Shown: positions 1-11,168 of the stretch, piece after piece
Layout of the letters: every line of letters begins with the position of its first letter
How positions within the stretch are numbered: position 1 is the stretch's first letter
Source of the DNA: Peptoclostridium sp.
Lineage (GTDB): Bacteria > Bacillota > Clostridia > Peptostreptococcales > Peptostreptococcaceae
Assembly: GCF_009881055.1 (NCBI RefSeq)
Contig: NZ_WXFG01000017.1
Location: 1 to 64,000, forward strand
Length of the DNA: 64,000 nucleotides
Reading direction: 5' to 3'
Notes under the pieces: generated by a model
Told to the model about the DNA's origin: nothing
Database searches by the model: none
The model's input: only the letters and a program-made list of their open reading frames with translations
Position numbers and translations under genes: made by a program

Positions 1-58
1 TCCTTAGCGCCGATGGTACTTGGATCGAAGGGTCCTGGGAGAGTAGGTCGTGGCTGCG
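1..58 (+). rRNA. rrf: 5S ribosomal RNA, 3' part
   Basis: The first bases match the 3' half of bacterial 5S rRNA: the GCGCCGATGGTACT block, then GGGTCCTGGGAGAGTAGGTCG, the conserved end of the molecule in Bacillota. The 5' half and the rest of the rRNA operon lie before the window. The mature end is placed near 58 by similarity. A T-rich stretch follows at 64-87 without an obvious stem. Confidence 0.85.
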
Positions 59-246
59 TAATCTTTTTATTTTTTTGTTTTTTTTGAAGAATTTAAGGGC
101 GTGCCTTGAATACAAGAAAGCGGCTCGCGCGATGCTGCAGCTGCCAGCTATAATCCGATGAAAACGCCGGCCTTATGTCTCGTTTTGGACCGAATCCAAA
201 GGAATAATTGGCCTTTAAATTTCATTTTGTGATTTCCAATTGGCTT

Positions 247-362
247 ATGCACTCTGAAATCTGGAATTTTGAGAACTCGCTGCGCTCAGACACTCAAAAT
301 TCCAACGATTTCATTCATGCACTTCGCCAGGAAATCAATCAAAACTCATTAAATCAGGCCTG
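247..362 (+). repeat. Structured repeat, copy A
   Basis: A perfect 11-bp inverted repeat (263-273 GGAATTTTGAG with 293-303 CTCAAAATTCC) frames a 19-nt loop, AACTCGCTGCGCTCAGACA (274-292). The same 19 nt occur in reverse orientation at 638-656. Homology between the copies extends outwards to an ATGC...CTCTG block on one side and a GGAAATC-ATCAAA-CTCAT block on the other. This marks a dispersed non-coding element of about 115-120 bp. Confidence 0.75.
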
Positions 363-411
363 CTTTATTCCGTTTGGATTCTTGCGATAAGAGCTCTGCC
401 CATACGTAACT

Positions 412-441
412 AGCCGACTATGCATAGTCCGGCTTTTTTTA
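412..441 (+). terminator. Intrinsic terminator
   Basis: AGCCGACTA (412-420), loop TGCA, TAGTCCGGCT (425-434, one bulged base), then seven T. It probably ends transcription from the rRNA operon or of repeat copy A. Confidence 0.75.
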
Positions 442-565
442 TTTGGATGAATCTCTCAAAACAGCAAGCTGCTCCAAATGTCGCAAAAAATAAAAAGCGT
501 TACGCAGTTGGTGTGGGGAGAGGAAAACCAGCGCGCATGGCTGAGTGACTCTGGCAATGATAAAT

Positions 566-684
566 CAGGGCGCCTTTATGAGGCTTTGATGGATTTCCAA
601 TCGAAATGCAGATGCGGAGCCGGGAGAAAGCTTTGACTGTCTGAGCGCAGCGAGTTTCAAAGCTGCCGGCAGAGTGGCGGCATG
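566..684 (-). repeat. Structured repeat, copy B (inverted)
   Basis: On the minus strand this copy carries the same 19-nt loop as copy A (638-656), held by a different stem: AGCTTTG (629-635) with CAAAGCT (658-664), extended by GCCGG/CCGGC (619-623/666-670). Outer blocks align with copy A on both sides. The stem sequence differs while pairing is kept, as expected of a conserved RNA or DNA hairpin. Confidence 0.75.
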
Positions 685-924
685 AGATGAAAGGAAAGCC
701 CAAAGCTGAGTCGGCGCCTATTTATCATGCAGAGTCAAAAGCAGAGTTCCTCACAAAACCTTAACATCAGTAAAATCAAAAAAAAGCTCTACAATATATA
801 TTTTATGATAAAATAATAGTTATGGGATAAAAAGGACTGTTGCATAATTTCAGCAAGCAAGCAGCCCGAACAGCCCAATTAGGCTATTAAAATAAAAATA
901 GAATCTTGAAACGAGGGACTAAGC

Positions 925-3669
<2,745 letters not shown>

Positions 3670-3679
3670 GGGGAAGCAT

Positions 3680-4790
3680 ATGCTTAATATTCAAGAATAC
3701 AACCAGAAAATCCAGGAGATGAGTGAGTCAATAAAGGAGCTTTTGGTTTCTCTTTGACATAGCAAAGCTTAAGGACTTGGTGGATGAGCAGGAAAAAGCC
3801 ATGACTAGCCAGGGCTTCTGGGATGACAATGAAAGGGCCCAGAAGACGCTGCAGTCCAACAAGATGATGAAGGAAGAAATAGAAGGCTTTGAAAGACTGG
3901 AATCATCGTATGAGGATATTCAGATACTTCTTGAAATGGCAATCGAAGAGGATGACGAAGCTACAGAAATGGAAGTAAAGCAGGCCATAGAAGAGCTTGA
4001 GCGGGAGATAGCCAGCATAAGGATAAAGACTCTTCTGTCGGGAGAGTATGACAAGAACAATGCAATACTTTCAATACATGCAGGCTCGGGAGGGCTAGAC
4101 GCCCAGGAGTGGGCTCAAATGCTTCTCAGGATGTACAAAAGATGGGCCGAGCAGAAGGGATATACTACTTCTGTGATAGACATGATTTCAGACCCGGAAG
4201 CCGGAATAAAAAGCGCCACGATACTAGTGGAAGGTATGAATGCATACGGATATCTCAAAGGGGAAAAGGGCGTTCACAGGATAGTCAGGATTTCGCCCTT
4301 CGACCCTTCGGGCAAGAGGCACACGTCCTTTGCATCCTTGGATGTGATCCCTGAGATAGAGGAAGATGCGAGCATCCAGATCAATCCTTCCGATCTGAAG
4401 ATAGACACCTACAGGGCTTCGGGAGCCGGAGGTCAGCACGTCAACAAGACTGATTCGGCTGTAAGGATAACTCATATACCTACGGGAATAGTGGTCCAGT
4501 GCCAGAACCAAAGGTCGCAGCACAGCAACAAGCAAATGGCCATGCAGATGCTAATGTCAAAGCTTGTTGAGATAAAGGAGCTTGAAAAGAAGGAGCGAAT
4601 AGAGGATATACAGGGCGAATATTCTCAGATAAGCTGGGGAAGCCAGATAAGATCCTACGTGTTCAATCCGTACAATATGGTTAAGGACCACAGGACAAAT
4701 GTGGAGGTTGGCAACGTTCAGTCGGTGATGGACGGGAACATAGATATATTCATTAACGAATATCTCAAGTGGATAAAAAGCGGCAAGTAG
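3680..4790 (+). CDS. prfB: Peptide chain release factor 2, with programmed +1 frameshift
   Basis: RF2 terminates translation at UGA and UAA. The start ATG at 3680 lies behind a G-rich site (AGGGGGAAG) and opens a 25-codon frame ending in UGA at 3755-3757. Shifting +1 at CTT-TGA-C (3752-3758) joins it to the long frame and gives about 369 residues, the normal RF2 length. On this joined protein the stop-recognition tripeptide SPF falls at residues 205-207 and the catalytic GGQ at 250-252, as in E. coli RF2. The frameshift makes RF2 regulate its own synthesis. The codons after the shift (from 3756) are needed to complete the N-terminus, so a frame beginning at TTG 3777 is incomplete. Confidence 0.97.
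3752..3758 (+). promoter_or_regulatory. RF2 programmed +1 frameshift site (CUU UGA C)
   Basis: CTTTGAC is the standard RF2 recoding site. A purine-rich AAGGAG lies at 3734-3739, 12 bases before the CTT. In E. coli the stimulating Shine-Dalgarno-like element is only about 3 bases away, so the spacing here is unusually long. Confidence 0.93.
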
Positions 4791-4805
4791 ACCTATGCAA
4801 AAAAT

Positions 4806-4839
4806 AGACAAAGAAAATGGAAGGGGAATACCCTTCCAT
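4806..4839 (-). terminator. Intrinsic terminator between convergent prfB and yaaR
   Basis: ATGGAAGGG (4817-4825) pairs with CCCTTCCAT (4831-4839). On the minus strand the stem is followed by TTTTCTTTG, so it fits best as the yaaR terminator. It may also slow prfB transcripts arriving from the other side. Confidence 0.7.
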
Positions 4840-4873
4840 TATTTGTATGCAAAAATAATATATAATAAGGAAA

Positions 4874-5329
4874 TCACATCATAATATCAACAAGAAGACC
4901 TCTTATTGCATCTATACTTTTTAGAACTTTGGAATGATCTACATGATTTGTTATGAATTCTCTGGTTATGGCATCGAGTTCCCTGTCAACTTGTTTAACA
5001 ACAGAATAAACTCTATGTCTTCCTCTTCTGTCAAGAAAGTTTTGCTGAGAATAGGTATGTGAGTTTTCGACTGCTATGCCCATGAATTCTCTTACTAGTT
5101 TTTTGTATTCAAGCACATCTTTTAGATAAAGGTTATTTTTAAGATGGTCAGATTTTTCTACTATCTTTTCGAATATGCCTTCAAGCTTAGTCCTGACCTC
5201 ATCTGACTTTATCTTTTCAAATTTTTGCAAAAAGTCACTCTGTTTTGGCTTTAATTTTTGGGGGACGCTGCTTGTATTTTGAATTTCATGTGTCTGGGAT
5301 AATTGAGATATATTGTTTATTGTTGACAA
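4874..5329 (-). CDS. yaaR: YaaR family protein (DUF327)
   Basis: A 151-residue, helix-rich soluble protein without signal peptide. The segment from about residue 60 to the end (LYLKDVLEYKKLVREFM..., RRGRHRVYSVVKQVDREL) matches the YaaR/DUF327 family, often found near flagellar genes in Clostridia. Its molecular role is not established. The TTG start at 5329 follows AAGGATGTGATG. The gene is divergent from the FliK-like gene and has a perfect sigma-28 -10 element upstream, which supports flagellar co-regulation. Confidence 0.8.
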   Translation of the reverse strand: MSTINNISQLSQTHEIQNTSSVPQKLKPKQSDFLQKFEKIKSDEVRTKLEGIFEKIVEKSDHLKNNLYLKDVLEYKKLVREFMGIAVENSHTYSQQNFLDRRGRHRVYSVVKQVDRELDAITREFITNHVDHSKVLKSIDAIRGLLVDIMM

Positions 5330-5377
5330 TTCATCACATCCTTGTTAACTCTTCTTGGAATATAATATCATTATACA

Positions 5378-5402
5378 TTATCGGCAAGACTCGTACATAC
5401 AT
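5378..5402 (-). promoter_or_regulatory. Sigma-28-type promoter for yaaR
   Basis: On the minus strand GCCGATAA (5378-5385) is an exact sigma-28/sigma-D -10 element. The -35 region is a poor match (TTAT where TAAA is expected), so the call rests mainly on the -10. Confidence 0.5.
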
Positions 5403-5482
5403 AAAATAAAAATATGAAGCTAATGCTGAAATCGAGATGGGATAATTAATGAGTCAATATGCTCATATTTCATAAAAGAGGT

Positions 5483-5510
5483 TAAACAAATTGGTGTCCA
5501 ATGACGATAG
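5483..5510 (+). promoter_or_regulatory. Sigma-28-type promoter for the FliK-like gene
   Basis: TAAA (5483-5486), 16 bases, then GACGATAG (5503-5510). Spacing and sequence are close to the sigma-28/sigma-D consensus and match the arrangement before the flagellin gene. Confidence 0.6.
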
Positions 5511-5544
5511 ATAATGTAATAAGAAAACCAAGAGGTGGTTTTAC

Positions 5545-8190
5545 ATGATAGATGCAATTTTGAACGGCAAACATGCGGCTGTTGCTGATGCATACACTGC
5601 ACTTACAACATCTGCAAAAACGAAAGAAAAACTTTTTGAAAAAGACACTAAAAATAAAAACATGGATGTAGCGGATGAAAATGAAAGAGTTTTCTATTCC
5701 AAAATACTAAGGACGCTTGGCATGGATGCCAACGATGAAAATGTAAATGCCGCAAAAAAGCTTCAAAGTCATGAGGTTCGGCTGACAAGGGAAAATGTAC
5801 AGTCGTTTTTGATTGCAAAGAACAGTATGGAGGAGATATCAGCCTCTCTTGACTACGAAAATGTTATAAGACTTTCAAAAATGGGTTTGGACATTGAAAA
5901 TGAGTCGCTTCAAAAAATAGCACTGTCACTTGGAGAGCTTGAAGAAGAAAAAGAAGGGCTTAGCATACTAAAGATGTTTGGCAAGAAAGAACTTTCGACT
6001 GAACAGGCTGAAGAAATAGCAAATAAAGTATATGGAAGCAGCATGGGGAAGGATATAACTGACATAATAAAGTCTCTTCATAAGGCTGGCGAGAGTATAA
6101 CAAAAAAAAATATCGAAAAAATAAATGATGTTTTTTACAAGCTTGATAAGCTTTCAGATATCAAGGATCAGACATTTATAGATACAATCAAAAATGAGCT
6201 CGACGTCAGTATAGGGAATCTATACAATATAAAAAGATTTGTAAAAACCGGGGAAATAGAAAAGGCGCAAGGCACAGAGGCTGCAATTATAAAAGGCTAT
6301 GAGGCTGCAGGGCAAACAAAGCGTGCGATTTCAGCAGCAGAGCTGCAGCTTTTGGAGGATGATATAAAGGCTCTCCTTGATGAGATGGGGCTTGTAGCAT
6401 CGCAGGATAATGTAGAGCTTTCGAAAGAGTTTATTAAAAGGGACATTCCTGTAACTAATGAGAATATAGCGAGCATAAAAGAGATGAAGGAAGCTCTTGA
6501 AAGTGTCATAAGAGCATTGGATATTGACAAAGCAGTTCAGCTCTCTAAGTCTGGGGTGGATGTGGAGAAAGAAGACATCAGGGAGCTTGCTGAAAAAATA
6601 AGACACCTGGAAGTTATTAATCAGGAAGATACTAAGCATTTGGATAGAAATGAATATGAGAAGATTAAAGAAACGTTGGAAAAAATAGAATCTTTGAAAA
6701 AAATAGAAGAAAAAGACCTGCTAAATCTTCTAAAGAAGAATGTAAGCTTCAAAATAAGCAAAATAGAACAAATCATATTGGGCAAAATAGAAGAACCTAA
6801 GCCGATTATTGAAAGTGTGTTGGGAACAGCGGCTAATAGCATAAGCAAAATAGCCGAAGCTTTCAGGGAAATAGGCGACCTCGACCTAAAAACAGTGGCC
6901 TTCCACATGAAAAACAGCATACCGATGACACTTGAAAACATTCAAAGCAGCACGATGTGGATTTCGGGCAAGGTGAAGAATCTGGATGTAAAATTGCCGG
7001 AGAATGAAGCAAATGTGCAGGCGCCTACCATCATGGGCGACATGGAAGAAGCCGTCATAAAAAAATACATGCAGCTAAATGGCAGTGTGGATAGAAATGC
7101 AGTAGAAGCTGCAAGGGCGCTTGTTCAAAATGGACTGCAGATTAGCAGCTCAAACATTCAAAGGGCAATTGACATATACGGAAGCTACAGCAACGTAAGG
7201 GACAACCTGACTAGCGACATGGTAATGAGCAGTGCACATATAGGAACCCATATTGAAAGTGTCGACATTCAAGCTGTTTCAAGATATGTGGATGCATACG
7301 AAAAAATGAGTGATAAAAATCAACTGACGCCGATAGAAGGCAAAGCAGTTCTAGGTCAAGGATATGAAGACAAACTGGTTTTTGGCAAGAATCTAATGGA
7401 GAATATTTTGGATTTGTGCAGAGAAAGTGAAAACAATATAGCATTTTTGATAAAAAACAGCAGAATGCTTTCTCTGGGAGAACTGCAAAAGACATACTCT
7501 ATGTTAAAAAACAAAGACCAGGCAGGGCATAAAATTTCTGAAATTGCTGATTTCATATATGAAAAGGGCGATGAAAACAGCATCAAGGAAATTGAAAAAC
7601 TTAGAAAAGCAGTAGATGAAATTTCAAAGAGTCTGAGAGCACCTGAAAGAAAACTAGATGATGCATACAAAGAAATGGAAGAAGCTTTAAAGCATTTAGA
7701 AAAGAACATAAAACTCCAAAACGATGAAAGCAATGACGCTCTAAGCAAGAAATTCAAGGAGCTGCATGAGACCATAGAGCAAAGCAGAAAAACTTCAGCA
7801 GAAAGCAAAATAATACAGCTTCCGATATATATGAATGGGCAGTTTACAAATCTCAACATGTATTTCACGGACAGAAGGAAGGGTTCGGCGAAAATGAACT
7901 CGGAAGATATGGTTGCTATAATAAGTATAAGCACTGCAAGCATGGGGAATGTGAAAATGGGGCTGGAGATACAAAAAAAGAGCGTAAACCTAAAAATCGA
8001 GCTTGAAAATGCATCTGACAGGGTCTATATGGAAAAACACAAGGGTATGCTTGAAGATCTATTTAGTCAAATTGGATACAAATTGGGGGAGATGACATTT
8101 CATGAAGATGAGCAAGGCGGTGCTTTGAAAAACGAGGAGCCTGAAAAAGAAATGCCCATGTCCCGCGGAGCTTTGGACATCAAGATATAG
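5545..8190 (+). CDS. Large FliK-like flagellar protein (DUF6240 type) with internal helical repeats
   Basis: An 881-residue, strongly helical, charged protein with no signal peptide or membrane segment. Its C-terminal 110 residues or so (from about 765, LPIYMNGQFTNLNMYF, then ASMGNVKMGLEIQ and MLEDLFSQIGYKLGEM) resemble the C-terminal domain of FliK, the hook-length control protein. The body carries at least five copies of a motif of the form IxxTxENIxxxxxMxxxL, near residues 77-98, 183-205, 298-320, 452-476 and 525-548. A good site (AGAGGTGG) precedes the ATG, and a sigma-28-like promoter lies upstream. Position next to flagellin supports a flagellar role, perhaps secretion control or a ruler; this is inference. 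Confidence 0.65.
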   Translation: MIDAILNGKHAAVADAYTALTTSAKTKEKLFEKDTKNKNMDVADENERVFYSKILRTLGMDANDENVNAAKKLQSHEVRLTRENVQSFLIAKNSMEEISASLDYENVIRLSKMGLDIENESLQKIALSLGELEEEKEGLSILKMFGKKELSTEQAEEIANKVYGSSMGKDITDIIKSLHKAGESITKKNIEKINDVFYKLDKLSDIKDQTFIDTIKNELDVSIGNLYNIKRFVKTGEIEKAQGTEAAIIKGYEAAGQTKRAISAAELQLLEDDIKALLDEMGLVASQDNVELSKEFIKRDIPVTNENIASIKEMKEALESVIRALDIDKAVQLSKSGVDVEKEDIRELAEKIRHLEVINQEDTKHLDRNEYEKIKETLEKIESLKKIEEKDLLNLLKKNVSFKISKIEQIILGKIEEPKPIIESVLGTAANSISKIAEAFREIGDLDLKTVAFHMKNSIPMTLENIQSSTMWISGKVKNLDVKLPENEANVQAPTIMGDMEEAVIKKYMQLNGSVDRNAVEAARALVQNGLQISSSNIQRAIDIYGSYSNVRDNLTSDMVMSSAHIGTHIESVDIQAVSRYVDAYEKMSDKNQLTPIEGKAVLGQGYEDKLVFGKNLMENILDLCRESENNIAFLIKNSRMLSLGELQKTYSMLKNKDQAGHKISEIADFIYEKGDENSIKEIEKLRKAVDEISKSLRAPERKLDDAYKEMEEALKHLEKNIKLQNDESNDALSKKFKELHETIEQSRKTSAESKIIQLPIYMNGQFTNLNMYFTDRRKGSAKMNSEDMVAIISISTASMGNVKMGLEIQKKSVNLKIELENASDRVYMEKHKGMLEDLFSQIGYKLGEMTFHEDEQGGALKNEEPEKEMPMSRGALDIKI

Positions 8191-8201
8191 AGGTGATGAA
8201 T

Positions 8202-8366
8202 ATGAAAAAATATCCGGAGCAAGAAAGTCGGACCCCTATTGTAAAGTCGGAGGAAAATCAATCATTAAGACTTCCTAAAGAAGTTCCGGCTGATTTTTTA
8301 AACATGGTATCTCAGCTTCTTAATTTTATTGAACATGTAGACGAAATAAAGAGCAAAAACGAGTAA
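8202..8366 (+). CDS. 54-residue protein between the FliK-like gene and flagellin
   Basis: A short frame starts at ATG 8202, six bases after AGAGGTG (8189-8195), and ends at TAA 8364-8366. It overlaps the -35 element of the flagellin promoter. The product is hydrophilic at the N-terminus with an amphipathic helix-like C-terminal half (DFLNMVSQLLNFIEHVDEI). I do not recognise it. Its position 11 bases after the FliK-like gene suggests co-translation and a flagellar accessory role. Confidence 0.6.
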   Translation: MKKYPEQESRTPIVKSEENQSLRLPKEVPADFLNMVSQLLNFIEHVDEIKSKNE

Positions 8367-8391
8367 AGTATTTTGGAGATTCGGTCGATAA
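8364..8391 (+). promoter_or_regulatory. Sigma-28-type promoter for flagellin
   Basis: TAAA (8364-8367), 16 bases, GTCGATAA (8384-8391). This is the sigma-28/sigma-D pattern expected for a late flagellar gene, 37 bases before the start codon. Confidence 0.7.
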
Positions 8392-8427
8392 ACTACTTGT
8401 AATTAAAAATGCCAGGGAGGAATAGAG

Positions 8428-11154
8428 TTGAGAATAAATCACAATATATCGGCAATGAATGCCCATAGAGTTCTAACTAGGAACAATGATATCGGAAGCA
8501 ATACTCTTGAAAAACTCTCTTCGGGAAAGAGAATAAACAGAGCAGGAGACGACGCTGCTGGAATGGCCATAAGTGAAAAAATGAGGGCACAGATCAGAGG
8601 GCTTCAGGTAGCTTCAAGAAACTCCCTTGATGGAGTGTCACTTGTTCAAACTGCGGAAGGAGCAATGGCTGAGATTAACTCAATGCTTCAAAGGATGAGG
8701 GAGCTGGCGGTACAGGCAGCTAACGGAACGGCGACTGAGACAGACAGGCAGTCAATACAAGAAGAAATCAACCAGCTTACATCAGAGGTAAATAAGATTG
8801 CAAATGGTACGGAATATAACACAAAAGCTATGCTTAGAGGGAATGAGGCGCCAGACACCAATACGATAGTAAAGCTCATGTCTACAGGGAATGCGGCTAA
8901 AGCCACAACAGACAGTCTTGGAGTGACCGCTGGAGAGGATGTATTGACAAAGGATTTTTCTAACAAGACATTGTCAGTAAGTATCAACGGCAAAAAGACA
9001 GAGGTAAATCTGCAAGGTTTTACAGGGGATAAAAATGATACTCTTACAACCAACGAATTTTTGACCAGAATAAATGACGCTCTTGGCGATAGTGCAGTAG
9101 CTGTGTTCAACAAGGATTATGGTGTTGAAATAAGCACAATAGCTTCGGGTGGAGACCAGAACATAAAAATAGAAGGAAGCGCAGTTGATGTTTTATTCTC
9201 AGGGCAGACTGAGGTGTCTGTCTACGGCAAGGGCGAAGACTCCGGAGGAACTGCAAAAGGCTCATTCTACTTCAAAGATATGCCGGAAGTAGGTTCGTTC
9301 ATACAAATAGGCAATGAAAGGATAGATTTCTACGATGGCTCCAAAGAACCTTATGTAGGCTCAAACAAGGCTATAGACATAAGTGCAGTCAAATCAGGGA
9401 ATGAGCCAGTAGAAGTAGTTAAGACAGTTACTGAAGACTGGGAAGTTTCAAATAAAGTTTCGTATGCACCTGCAACACCTACAAGCATTGAGCCTGGAAA
9501 GGTTGAGGTTCTTAATTTTTCATTCAACTTCAAAGACGGGGATAAAATAAAAATAGGAAATACAGAATTAACGTTGAAAACTGTTTTGTCAGATCCTCCA
9601 GAGGCAAACGAAGTTAAAATAGAATCCAGCCTTGGTGAAACATTAACTAATTTAAATACAGTATTTGCATCAAGTTCGATAGCGCCTCACAATTTTGAAA
9701 TGCAAGCGCCGGAAAGCGTTATGGAGCTTGATTTGAAAACTGTGGCAGGCGACATAGACGGCAAGGTCATAGAAATTGAATATCCAAAAGGGGCTTCAAC
9801 TAAATTTGAATTCGATACGGATAATAGCGTTACTGCCGGAAACATCAAGATAGGGGTCATAGGCGGAGCATCTGCCGAGAGCATGGGAAATGCCATGAAA
9901 GCCGCCATAGAAGCCAAGTTTCCGGAGCTTTCTGTTGCAGTTGACGGCTCCAAGCTTACAATAAACGGAACGGATGGACTTGTATTCAAAGGTTCTGATT
10001 TATCATCCATAACGACAAGTACTATTGATGGCGATGGAGAGATAAAATCAAGCGCCATAATTTCAATAACCGATACAAATGGAAATTCAGACGAAGTGAC
10101 TTTAAGCTTCACTCCAAACGGAGGAACTGAAATCATAGGCAGCAATATAAATCTAAACGTCGGAGGCACACCAGAGCAGGAAGCTGAATGGGAGTTTGAG
10201 TTCAGCGGAAACCTGGAAGCAGGACAAAAAGTAATAATTGACGGAGTTGAATTTACAGCAGTAGCTGGAGCTCCGGGAGCCAACCAGTTTGAAATAGGTG
10301 CAGATATTGAAACGACTGTTTCAAATCTTGCGGCAGCAATGAAGGCAAATGCAGCATTAGTTGAACCAGCGGGAATATACAGCGACATTGTAAGCTCTGG
10401 CGTCAAAATGACATTGAAAACGGCATCTGTAAGCGAGCCTGTTGTTCAGCTACTGCGAGAAGAAGTGACATTTGAAGAAGTAGAAGAGGAGCAGTCGAAT
10501 ACATATAAAACTACTGCAGAAATTGTGGAAGAGATAAAGAACAACATAAAACTTGATGGCGTTGATTTTGAAATAGGAATTGACAAGCCTCAGGAACTCA
10601 TAGTAGTGTCAAAACAATCCGGATTTGCAGGGAACCTCATAGCTCTTGAGGGGACCCTTGATGAATTCAACACAAATCTTCAGATAGGCGCAAATGGCGG
10701 ACAGAGCTTCAGATTGGAGATAGGGGACATAAGAGCCAAGGCTCTTGGAATATCTTCTGACAAGCCTACAGGCAATACAGGAGTGGATGGAGCAGCATAT
10801 GTAAAAGTGCCTAATGTTACAAACGGCGTTTCTGCAAGCAATATAGAGTATTCAATAGATGTATCGTCAGAAGAAAAGGCCTCTGCAGCAATCAGCGTGT
10901 TTGACAACGCACTGCTTAAGGTGACATTTGAAAGGGCAAGGCTTGGGGCTGTTCAAAACAGGCTCGAGCATACTATAGCCAATCTTGACAACACAGCCGA
11001 GAACCTGACTGCCGCAATGTCGCGCGTAGAGGACACGGACATGGCTCTTGAGATGGCTAACTTCCAGAAGATAAATGTTCTTCAGCAGGTAGGGGTTTCA
11101 ATGCTTGCTCAGGCAAACCAGCAACCCCAGTCTATACTTAAGCTACTAGGATAA
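8428..11154 (+). CDS. Flagellin, unusually large (908 residues)
   Basis: The filament protein of the flagellum, exported by the flagellar type III system. The N-terminal 135 residues or so (MRINHNISAMNAHRVLTRNN..., LSSGKRINRAGDDAAGMAIS) and the last 90 (NRLEHTIANLDNTAENLTAA...SILKLLG) are the conserved D0/D1 helices. Between them lie about 680 variable residues, against a few tens to 200 in common flagellins. This insert contains several related beta-type modules: GDKIKIGNTELTLKTV...ANEVKIESSLGETLTNLN near residue 370 resembles GQKVIIDGVEFTAVAG...ANQFEIGADIETTVSNLA near 600. No HExxH protease motif is present. Start is TTG 8428 after AGGGAGG. fliS follows directly. Confidence 0.95.
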   Translation: MRINHNISAMNAHRVLTRNNDIGSNTLEKLSSGKRINRAGDDAAGMAISEKMRAQIRGLQVASRNSLDGVSLVQTAEGAMAEINSMLQRMRELAVQAANGTATETDRQSIQEEINQLTSEVNKIANGTEYNTKAMLRGNEAPDTNTIVKLMSTGNAAKATTDSLGVTAGEDVLTKDFSNKTLSVSINGKKTEVNLQGFTGDKNDTLTTNEFLTRINDALGDSAVAVFNKDYGVEISTIASGGDQNIKIEGSAVDVLFSGQTEVSVYGKGEDSGGTAKGSFYFKDMPEVGSFIQIGNERIDFYDGSKEPYVGSNKAIDISAVKSGNEPVEVVKTVTEDWEVSNKVSYAPATPTSIEPGKVEVLNFSFNFKDGDKIKIGNTELTLKTVLSDPPEANEVKIESSLGETLTNLNTVFASSSIAPHNFEMQAPESVMELDLKTVAGDIDGKVIEIEYPKGASTKFEFDTDNSVTAGNIKIGVIGGASAESMGNAMKAAIEAKFPELSVAVDGSKLTINGTDGLVFKGSDLSSITTSTIDGDGEIKSSAIISITDTNGNSDEVTLSFTPNGGTEIIGSNINLNVGGTPEQEAEWEFEFSGNLEAGQKVIIDGVEFTAVAGAPGANQFEIGADIETTVSNLAAAMKANAALVEPAGIYSDIVSSGVKMTLKTASVSEPVVQLLREEVTFEEVEEEQSNTYKTTAEIVEEIKNNIKLDGVDFEIGIDKPQELIVVSKQSGFAGNLIALEGTLDEFNTNLQIGANGGQSFRLEIGDIRAKALGISSDKPTGNTGVDGAAYVKVPNVTNGVSASNIEYSIDVSSEEKASAAISVFDNALLKVTFERARLGAVQNRLEHTIANLDNTAENLTAAMSRVEDTDMALEMANFQKINVLQQVGVSMLAQANQQPQSILKLLG

Positions 11155-11168
11155 AAGAGGTGGAATAG

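Larger units (their letters stand above)
59..924. other. Non-coding region between 5S rRNA and secA
   Basis: I see no convincing gene here. The region holds a T-rich run after the 5S gene, two inverted copies of a structured repeat (247-362 and 566-684), a terminator at 412-441 and an A+T-rich stretch (770-830) that probably carries the secA promoter, with a -10-like GATAAAAT near 810. Two short open frames (208-390 plus, 500-703 minus) coincide with the repeats and have no ribosome site or recognisable protein. Confidence 0.7.

Noticed and set aside
208..390. 60-codon open frame on the plus strand
   Set aside because: It coincides with structured repeat copy A, has no ribosome site, and the product has no protein-like pattern.
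500..703. 67-codon open frame on the minus strand
   Set aside because: It coincides with repeat copy B and lacks a ribosome site.
3755..3757. In-frame UGA in prfB as selenocysteine or a nonsense mutation
   Set aside because: CTT-TGA-C is the known RF2 frameshift site, and the joined product restores exact RF2 numbering of SPF and GGQ.
9687..10406. 239-codon minus-strand frame within flagellin
   Set aside because: Shadow of the flagellin reading frame; no start site, Ser/Pro-rich composition typical of antisense frames.
8428..11154. Flagellin with embedded metalloprotease (flagellinolysin)
   Set aside because: No HExxH motif occurs in the central insert.
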